Positions 56,391-64,000 of a stretch of 64,000 nucleotides of DNA are shown one piece after another; within the stretch, counting starts at the first letter, position 1; each line of letters opens with the position of its first letter. The notes beneath the pieces were generated by a model. It was not told the origin of the DNA, did not search any database, and saw only the letters and a list, made by a program, of their open reading frames with translations. Position numbers and translations under genes: made by a program. Origin of the DNA: Hawksworthiomyces lignivorus (lineage: Eukaryota > Ascomycota > Sordariomycetes > Ophiostomatales > Ophiostomataceae); assembly GCA_002917075.1 (NCBI GenBank), contig NTMA01000001.1, forward strand, positions 744,001 through 808,000. The letters are read 5' to 3'.

Positions 56391-58115
56391 TTATTGTAGC
56401 CCAGATATGGCCATGGTACCTGTCTTTGTGATCAGGTACTCATCTATGGCGACATCTTTGCCACTTTCTTTGCCATGGCCACTTTCTTTGATGCCACCAA
56501 ACGGCGCCTCTGCCGCCGATGAGTTGCCCGCATTCTGTGTGGTTAGCAAGAATCAGATGGAAGGCCAACGGGAGGCCGAACGAAGCACAGAAGAGAGACG
56601 CACCAGTCCAATCATGCCGGCCTCCAAGTTCTCCAGCATACGCCACAGCCGGTCGACATTTTTTGTAAAGACGTAAGCTGCTAGACCCATGCTTATGTTG
56701 TTGGCCCGCTCCGTGACCTCCTCCTCCGTATCGAACGTGGCAATGCCCAAAAGCGGTGCAAAGATTTCGTCCTGAGTTAGCGCCATGTCATCGGTGACAT
56801 TGGTGAGCACGGTTGGCTCCATAAAGTAGCCACCCGACTCGGCAGCGCGCATGCCGGTGCCCAAGGCCACCTCTGCTCCTTTGTCGGCGGCGTCACGGAA
56901 TAGAGCCTCTGCACGGTCGAGGCTGCGTGCTGTGGTGACGGGCCCTAGGTTCACGCCCGCAGCACTTCCGTGGCCCATATGGAGGGTGTTCTTCGTTTCC
57001 ATGCACAGCGCCTGCACGAAGCGGTCATGGATCCCTCTCTGCACAAAGACACGGTTGGCCGAGATGCAAGCCTGGCCCGCATGCCGCCACTTGAGCGCCA
57101 TCAGCTGCGGGACTGCTTGATCGAGGTCGGCGTCGTCAAAGACAATGAACGGACAGTTGCCGCCCAGCTCCAGCGTCGTCTTCTTGAGCTGGCCTGCACA
57201 CAGCTGCTCGATAATCTTGCCCACGCGCGTGCTGCCTGTAAAGGTCACTTTGTTGATGCGGGCATCCAAGCAGAGGGCCTCTGCTACGGCTGGCGTATTT
57301 ACTAGCGACGTCGTCAGCACGTTCAACACGCCGGGCGGGAAGCCCGCCTTCACCGCCAGCGCGGCCACTGCCAGCGCGCTTACGGGCGTCTCAGGCGATG
57401 GCTTGGCCACCATGGTGCAGCCGGCTGCCAGCGCGCCGCTCGCCTTGCGCACTAAGAGTGCCATTGGAAAGTTCCACGGCACCAAGGCTGCCACCACGCC
57501 AATCGGCTGTTTTATCGTCACCGTGCGGCGACCGGCGATAGCAGCTCGGAATGTGGTGCCGTGCACGCGCTCGGCTTCGCCGGCAAACCACCATACGAAG
57601 GTGCAGCCATAGTCGATTTCCGCTAGGGCCTCAGCCATAGGCTTGCCAGTTTCGTGCACCAAGATCGTCGCCAGATCCTCGCGGGACGCCTGTAGCAGCC
57701 GGTGCCACTCTAACAGCCATTGCGCTCGCTGGCGCGGCGTGGTCTTGCGGTAAGCAGTAAATGCGGTGTAGCTCGACTGTACAGCACCATCTACGTCGTT
57801 GGCCGTGGCATCGGCACATGATGTCCAAATTTTTCCAGTTCCTGGGTCGACGACGTCAAAACGCTTGCCACTCTTGGCCGGAGTCCAGCGGTTGTCGACA
57901 TAAAGGTCATTGTGGAAAAGCTTAGAATCCGAGAGGGTGAAAGGCAAGGTGGAAGACATTGTGACGGTGGACACCGTTTTAGCTTGCTTGAGGGTAGTCC
58001 TAGCAGCTCTATAGGCGGTTGAATTATAAGATAACGAGGATAAGAGACAGGGCGAATGTCGACCCTGCAGGCAGACGAAGCGCCAGATACCAAACGCAGG
58101 CCGTATTGGCAACAT
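56391..58115 (-). CDS. succinate-semialdehyde dehydrogenase
   Basis: Two exons, 58115-56604 and 56534-56391; 1656 nt, 551 residues. It is an ALDH of the SSADH/GabD type: NRWTPAKSGKRFDVVDPGTGK, ETGKPMAEALAEIDYG, the KQPIGVVAALVPWNFPMALLVRK block, KPSPETPVSALA, FTGSTRVGKIIEQ, the base Glu in LELGGNCPFIVFDDAD and the nucleophile Cys in HAGQACISANR. The last exon completes SAAEAPFGGIKESGHGKESGKDV. The first ~52 residues before the second Met (ATG at 57959) are Arg/Ser/Leu-rich and acid-free, a probable mitochondrial presequence. The enzyme oxidises succinate semialdehyde, the GABA transaminase product, to succinate. Confidence 0.93.
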
Positions 58116-59193
58116 TCGTTGATTGTCGTTTTCGTTCACTTTTGCCTCATTTACAGAACCAGTTTTAAGGCAATAACGCTTGTTATTTCTATACTGTTCC
58201 GCTTATTGTAGATAGCTAATATTGCTAGTCTCAGTAGTTGTCGTTTCCAAATATGTAACCGGGCCGGTGCGCACAACCGTCGCTAACCGGTCGCCTCTTT
58301 TACCGGGTAGGATACCTTCAACGATCCGGCGACATCGCCACACGTCCTAATGCACAAGATGAAATGATTCATACTATGTTCTGACTTGATCATAGGACTA
58401 TCTTGACAGGGTGCCATACATGAATGGAATTTATTGTGAACCGCGTTAGGCCAAGTGTAGTGCCGCTTTGTGCCAATGTATTTCATATCTACACTCAAAC
58501 ATATTGCCATTTCAAAATCTCAGAAACTTCTTTTTAATTTTTGCTCATTTGTTAAAAGTGTCATTTATATTATAATTAAATAATTATACTACAACGATCT
58601 AGTCCTGTCAATTGTTGATTGTCGAAGTTAATGCTTTGGACAAGTTCATTTTGCCGCCAGATCTAATTTTGATAATTGGTCTATTTAAAAAAACCATTGA
58701 AAAGCCGATACGTCTCCAAGGCGAAGTAATCAATCCTATCGGTGCTTGTACATTGTCAGACTACTAGTTGCCCTCGTCTTCTACTGCATTTTTAAGCTTC
58801 TAAAATCTACCAAAGGGCCACTGAGTACGCGGAAAAATCACAGTATAGCAGTGGGCGAACCCCCTCTCGGTAAGCTTTTTTACGTTGAACACCATCTTTG
58901 CGTGGTCTCAAAGAAAAGGCTAGAAATTTGGGTGCTTGCAGGTTGAGATGCATTCTTGCTCTTCTTTAATGGTTTTGGTTCCCTAAACTACCAAAAATAA
59001 AATAAAATAAAATAAAGAATAAAAAAAGCCTGCAGCCTGCGCAGAAATTCTAAAGCCTCTATACATGATATAACTCGACCGTGATGAATAAAACATACTG
59101 TGCAGACTAATCTAATGCCTATATCCATTGCATCTATTTTCTATCCCGGCAGTAGCAATGAACCAACTTAAAAACTACGCAAATGTAGAGATT
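58116..59193. other. AT-rich intergenic region
   Basis: SSADH promoter side and 3' side of the MFS gene. An (AAAAT)n microsatellite lies at about 58993-59016. No gene seen. Confidence 0.5.
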
Positions 59194-60805
59194 CTATATC
59201 TTGGCGACAAGTCGTCTGTCAAGGGTGAGTCGTGCGAGGGAGACGAGAACACCGCCGACAATAAGGGTGGCTCCACAGAACATTGACAGCACCAAATACC
59301 CATACTCGCTCACCAATTGGCCGCATATCGGGGTACCGGCAAGCGCCCTGTGTAGACCAGGTTAACCAGGTTAGCCAAAACTTTAGGGACAAGTTTCTAG
59401 AGAATGCTTACGTGAAGGCTACGGAGCCGAAAAGAAATCCCGCCGCGGTACCCTGTGCGCGATGAGCTGCGATCTTTCCCGCACAAGCTCCTTGGGTGCT
59501 CATAAGGGCCTATAGGGGGTTAGCAAGTCATCTGCAACATGGAGGTTTGTTATCCGCGATGGTATAGTACATACGCCCGATGTAAACCCGTATGCCACGG
59601 CGAACACAATAAGGCCTCCTTCATTGTGCACCGCGGTCCAGCAGAATGCGGTGATGGCTGAGGCGAACAGGGCCATAGCGCATATGTTGAAATGCCCATA
59701 CTTATCAGCCAAGATACCGGGCAGCACCCGACCGAAGAGCGAAGCAGCGTTGAGAATGGAAATCAGATAGAACGCCATGCTGTTCGAGGTGTAATTGTAC
59801 CGTATTGCATAAGTCGAGATGAAGAAGAAAGGCCCGAACATACCCAGGTAGGCTATTGCCATCCCAGCGCAAAGAAGGACAAAGGCTTTATTTTTGAGAA
59901 TCGATATGTCTATTCCTTGCTGTGCTTTGCTCTCGGATAATGACGAGTCTGTGGAGTCACCAGCCTGGTTGTCGATCACTATTGATTCGGAAGTCGAACC
60001 TTTCTCACTGGTCGACTCGGTCTCTTCCCGTGTCCGCCTAGGCTCGGAAATTGTAGCTGTAGCAACAACGAGTAGAGCCAACATAGTGAAGCCGATGATT
60101 CGGATGGTCCACGGGAATCCCAGGTTTTGCATACCCAACATTCTGTCGAGCATTATGGGCCAGATGATGCCGCCAATAGATGATCCCCCCACAACTAAGC
60201 CCAGAGCCAGCCCGCGTTTGTGTGGAAAATGTCGTCCGACGACGCCCACGGATGGCCAAGCGACAAACGACATGCTGATGCCCGTAAGAATAGCCTGTGC
60301 CAAGAGAAACTGGTAGTATTCTGTACAGAGGGAGACCATGAAGATGCCAAGAACTTGGCCGACAGAACCAAGACCGGTAAGAACCTATGTTTGCAACGGA
60401 CCGACATCAACATATGAAATAGACAAAAAGAATACGACTTGCACCACACCTTGATGCAGTCACGGCAACAAGGAACTTGGGGCGGGCTTACCCGAGGGCC
60501 GACTTTATCTACCAGAATGCCTCCGGCAGGGGCCAAGATAAATAAAAAGAACACATTGACAGATCCAATCCAGCCAATATCAGAATCAGACTTGTCGGCG
60601 AGATAACTTGTCTTATAATAGGATTGAAACACGCCGAAGGCGTTCACGAAACCAATTGAACAAAAGAAGGCTAGGGAGGCACCGAGCACTGCAAGCCACG
60701 CGCGTGTACTAGATTATTGGGATTGATCAAATCTTAGTGTCAAGTTTTCAGATTTAGATCTTTGCAAGTACTGTCTTACCCCGTGATTGGACTTGTTTCC
60801 GACAT
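59194..60805 (-). CDS. MFS transporter, monocarboxylate transporter-like
   Basis: Five exons: 60805-60780, 60708-60492, 60384-59575, 59509-59412, 59347-59194; 1305 nt, 434 residues. The first exon encodes only MSETSPITG. Twelve hydrophobic segments are visible. MCT-type words are GFVNAFGVFQSYY in helix 1, IGSVNVFFLFILAPAGGILVDKVGPR (loop 2-3), and GLALGLVVGGSSIGGIIWPIMLDRML. The central loop is charged (EPRRTREETESTSEKG). In the second half, SILNAASLFGRVLPGILADKYGH repeats the helix-loop pattern. Fungal MCT relatives move monocarboxylates or small solutes. Its place after SSADH on the same strand suggests transport linked to the GABA route, but this is only positional. Confidence 0.9.
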
Positions 60806-61845
60806 TGTCCCTTTCTTCTGCTAGTGTTTATGGAACGAAGATGGTTGGCGTCATGCGCTTCTTGTGAAGATTTGCAATATTATTCGATTTTAAAACATTA
60901 GCATATGATACATGGTTGACAGTGGATGAGACCAAACAGTGACATTTTCTTCTAGAAAGAGATTTGAGGAGGCTTAATATACTGGCGTTATGATTAGGTC
61001 CGCGGATCATCCGAAGTGGATTGCGACTCATTACAAACCACCTCTTCTAATAGTCGCCGAGAGAAATAACAAGATATGACGTGCTCCATAGCAGTGGCTT
61101 CAAAGAAGAGCTATAATTTTTCGTTTCAACAGAGAAACCTGAATGCTACAAAAGAGAGTAATATTGGCTCCCAAACTTCTCAGTCGATCGTGGGCTTTCT
61201 CTCATCGCTGCCGGTCTAGAGTGCACGAGTAGAGCCGCTATACCCAGACCTGTAAAATCACTAGCTAATAATCGTCCTTCTGCCGACATTATTCTTAATC
61301 CAATACTCGTAGGTAGTTAGCTCCTAAGAGATAGACAAGAGCTGGTAGCGCTATGCTGAGGCGGACATCTCGTTTGGCGCGCGTTGAAATACTGATGGCC
61401 ACCTATCTTGGTCTCCCCCACCTTCTAAAAGTACAGCAACACACCCCCGTAGCGGGTATACCAGCACCGCTAATTCGCTCCTGAGCACGGAGTTTTAAGT
61501 GTTGCATGTCAAATTCGCAGTAAACACTAGTACCTATTTGCGCCTAGTGTCCTGTCCCCAGACACAACGGCTCTCAGTAAAGCAAATAAGTCTCGCTCGT
61601 GCCTTACTTTGTTCATGGAAATCATAAGCACAATTAGCTGTCAGGGCATTACGGTTTCATTGCTTTATTTTCTAGTCTTAGACATCATGTGTATGTACAT
61701 AGATTAATGCCATCAGAGGTCAAAATTAAATCATCGCATCGAAACTTTTGAACAGCAGTCTCCAACAGCAGAATGGCCAGGCCACTGCTTTTTGCCAGCC
61801 ATAATGTTGACGGACCCATCCCGGGGCACTACGCTGGGAGCAATT
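60806..61845. other. intergenic
   Basis: Contains the MFS gene promoter, with CCGCGG at 61000-61005. No gene supported; the rest looks degenerate. Confidence 0.45.
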
Positions 61846-63176
61846 CTACCTGCTCCTTTTCTTCAAGATTAGCCTAATCGTACGGTCGGATACTACTGCT
61901 TCTAGCTCTTCTTCTACCTTCGATGGTAGTAATGTTGGACCTGACTTAGCAAACTTTTCGAGCAGCATCTCTGCTAATGACTTGAGCTTGTTCTCTATGA
62001 CCCTTGACAGCAATTCTAAATCCGACTTAAAAAGCTCTGCTAGCAGCAACATCGCCACCGCGCTGCGCCTATTTGCTATGGCTGATGATAGAGCGGTGAG
62101 TTGGGGCTGAATGCCTTCCTCTAGTAGCAGCTGCACTATCGCCTCACGCCCATACGTTGCGGCATGCCACATTGCCACCTGGCGGTCTTCCGCTGAGATA
62201 ACCTGTAATAGCCCCGTATTTGGTATAGCAGTCTTCCCTATGAACAATTTTGCTACCGCGTCATGCCCACTCTTTATAGCCAAAAATAAAGACGCCAAAT
62301 TGGGCTCAACGCCATTCTCCAGTAGAAGCCGCGCTGCCGCCTCGTGGCCGTGTTTTGCTGCAAGCAGTAATATCCCTGTATCCGCCTCGGCGCCCTTCTC
62401 TAGCAACACCTTCACTAGAATCTCATTCCCCCGTTTGACAGCCTCCCCCAGTTGTGACTGGCTTTTGTAAGTTGGACGATCTTGTCTCACACAAATGGTT
62501 TCGTCTCGGAATTTCAATTTGCTGATATCCTTCCCAAAAGCGACTACCAGTCAATTGCTGTCGACTTTGGCCCGTTCATTAGTCTCTGATAAGGCGCTCA
62601 TATTAATTCCAACCAACACATTTCCTTCTTCTCCTTCGACTGTGCAGGGAAGAAAGGCCACACGTCGATAAGGCATTTGTTTGGTATCCAAATAGCGGAC
62701 CTTTAGATGAATCCTATCTCTTGCCATGACTGGTCGAGAAATACCACCATAGAAGGCGCAATAAACTCTTGAAGTGTCCACCCTCTGGTGAACCACTTGC
62801 TCTCGAAGAATTCAGGATTTACGGGCCCATGTTGGCGATTAGATGTATTGGGTGGTACGTCGGCAAGATACGCGTAGCATATACATGATTTTTGGTACCA
62901 GCGGTACATGGAGTTGATCGCCTCGGAGAGCTCTGAGCTGCTCGTCTTGTCGATACAGCAAGTGTCGATCTAGACGTACTCAAATCCATGCCTCGCGGCA
63001 ATGGAGCAGGTCTCTTTAATCTTTTCATAAGCTGGCTTTATGGCGACGTCGTCATTTTGGAGGTCTTCGAAGGCAATTTCATTCTCTGCCCACGTATGTG
63101 AAAGAATAGCATACATGGGGATACCGCTGTTAGCGAACTCTTCAAGCTTGTGGCTCCGTGTATCAAGTAGTCTCAT
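61846..63176 (-). pseudogene. broken HET-ankyrin repeat gene
   Basis: Read from 63176 downwards, a HET domain starts with MRLLDTRSHKLEEF and YAILSHTWAENEI. A TAG at 62972-62970 then replaces the Trp expected in EYVWIDTCCID. The frame continues in IDTCCIDKTSSSELSEAINSMYRWY and SKWFTRGWTLQEF to about 62703. The following sequence then continues in a different frame with VRYLDTKQMPYRRVAFLPCT, which normally lies far downstream, so a deletion plus frameshift is likely. A TGA at 62553-62551 interrupts it again, and ankyrin repeats follow to 61846 (GNEILVKVLLEKGAEAD, HGHEAAARLLLENGVEPN, YGREAIVQLLLEEGI). Three lesions make it non-functional as one protein. The ankyrin part could still be translated alone. 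Confidence 0.8.
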
Positions 63177-63855
63177 TTTGCGTTAGATTCTAAAGTGGCA
63201 GCGATAGTATGTGTGACACGCTTTTGATCAGTTTTTGAAAGACTTTGCATACGGCTAGACATAGACTCATTTACTGCCTGAAATCCGGCAGTTGTCGGTC
63301 AATTCAGTCCTACGCCTGGCTCGCTTGTTGGGCTGGGTTTGGCATCCTGAATGTGGGTGACCTGGTGATTGGTCGTTGCTATCCTGGTTTGCATCTCACT
63401 CTTACTGTATGCATAACCATCGAATACTGTGAATCCTGCACTGTACGAGCACTATTTCTCTTGTGTTTGGAAGATGAGCGGCCTCTGTCAAACCACCACT
63501 AAGCCACGAAGTACCAATACAAAAAAGGATCAATCCCTTCGTACTGCTGGTGTAGTAACTTATATGCTTGATAGAATTAAAATTCAGACGATTTTCTTAC
63601 TAAATTTATACGTCAAATTCGGAAATTACACTATGTTTAATACCCCAGAAGCATTCTTCTTGCACCCTACTCGCAATGCAAATGATAGGCCATGACATTT
63701 GTTCTAGTCTTAGAAATTTCGCATGGGGCTAGTCTCGGACATCCGCGGATGATCGGCGCTTTATCAAAATTCTCCCTCGGATTTTCCGCAGCTTAACCAC
63801 ACACTCTCAAAGAACATCAATGAGAAGCAGTACCCAAAGGGTTTCGAAAGAATAC
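63177..63855. other. promoter region shared by HET remnant and Zn2Cys6 gene
   Basis: No gene seen. It includes the palindrome at 63740-63751. Confidence 0.5.
63740..63751. promoter_or_regulatory. perfect 12-bp palindrome CATCCGCGGATG
   Basis: It lies 105 bp before the ATG of the third Zn2Cys6 gene and contains abutting CCG/CGG half-sites. A zinc-cluster binding site is possible, but no data support it beyond the sequence. Confidence 0.35.
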
Positions 63856-64000
63856 ATGCCGAAACGCGCAATCTCTGTACTTGATGATGAGCAAACGACG
63901 TCGCATTCGCGAAGAAGGCAACCGCAGACATCCTGTGACTTCTGCAGGTCCAAGAAGTTAAAATGCGACCGTGCCTCACCATGTAGCAATTGTGTCGCTC
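63856..64000 (+). CDS. Zn2Cys6 transcription factor, 5' end only (cut by window edge)
   Basis: An ATG at 63856 opens 48 complete codons to the window end. They begin MPKRAISVLDDEQ, then a basic stretch (HSRRRQPQ) and five of the six zinc-cluster cysteines: Cys27, Cys30, Cys37, Cys43 and Cys46 (SCDFCRSKKLKCDRASPCSNC), with spacing C-x2-C-x6-C-x5-C-x2-C. The sixth Cys and everything downstream lie beyond the window. The pattern is specific enough to be confident of the class, not of its targets. Confidence 0.8.
   Translation, partial: MPKRAISVLDDEQTTSHSRRRQPQTSCDFCRSKKLKCDRASPCSNCVA

Noticed and set aside
1..64000. CRISPR arrays, tRNA or rRNA genes
   Set aside because: No regular repeat-spacer pattern and no cloverleaf with a GTTCRA-type T-loop was found by eye; a tRNA scan would be decisive.

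Overview
The window is nuclear DNA of a filamentous ascomycete (Pezizomycotina). Genes carry short introns of roughly 50-85 nt with GT...AG ends and CTAAC-like branch sites. The gene families are also typical of these fungi: two HET-domain loci, three Zn2Cys6 regulators, a 2EXR protein, a LaeA-like methyltransferase, a PDR-type ABC transporter and a BCS1-like AAA ATPase. I cannot name the genus. Exon joins below were worked out by hand; in every multi-exon model the exon lengths sum to a multiple of three and the joined protein follows its family.

Layout. 0.3-7 kb: a single-exon SsuD-like flavin monooxygenase, a single-exon UbiE-type methyltransferase, a HET protein and a 2EXR protein. 7.2-19.9 kb: a putative catabolic or tailoring cluster. 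It holds a CTF1-beta/FarB-like Zn2Cys6 regulator, a 4-coumarate-CoA-ligase-like enzyme ending in the peroxisomal signal AKL, a zinc alcohol dehydrogenase, a divergent aldehyde dehydrogenase and a membrane-anchored P450. CCTCGG, the core bound by regulators of this family, lies upstream of the ADH/ALDH pair and of the P450. 20.6-24.8 kb: the BCS1-like ATPase and the LaeA-like methyltransferase. 25-34.3 kb: a retroelement gag remnant followed by three diverged paralogues that share an unusual two-module Cys/His signature.

35.6-44.2 kb: an ECM33-like membrane protein, an FAD-dependent amine/amino-acid oxidase and a large PDR transporter. 46.7-60.8 kb: a second cluster that reads as a GABA utilisation unit. 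It contains a HAD hydrolase, an amino acid permease, a GABA transaminase, a Zn2Cys6 regulator, succinate-semialdehyde dehydrogenase and a monocarboxylate-type MFS transporter. 61.8-64 kb: a broken HET-ankyrin gene and the first 48 codons of a third Zn2Cys6 regulator cut by the window edge.

The points most worth following are the three Cys/His paralogues (27-34 kb), the regulator plus peroxisomal ligase cluster with its CCTCGG sites, and the physically complete GABA route. I saw no tRNA, rRNA or CRISPR array.
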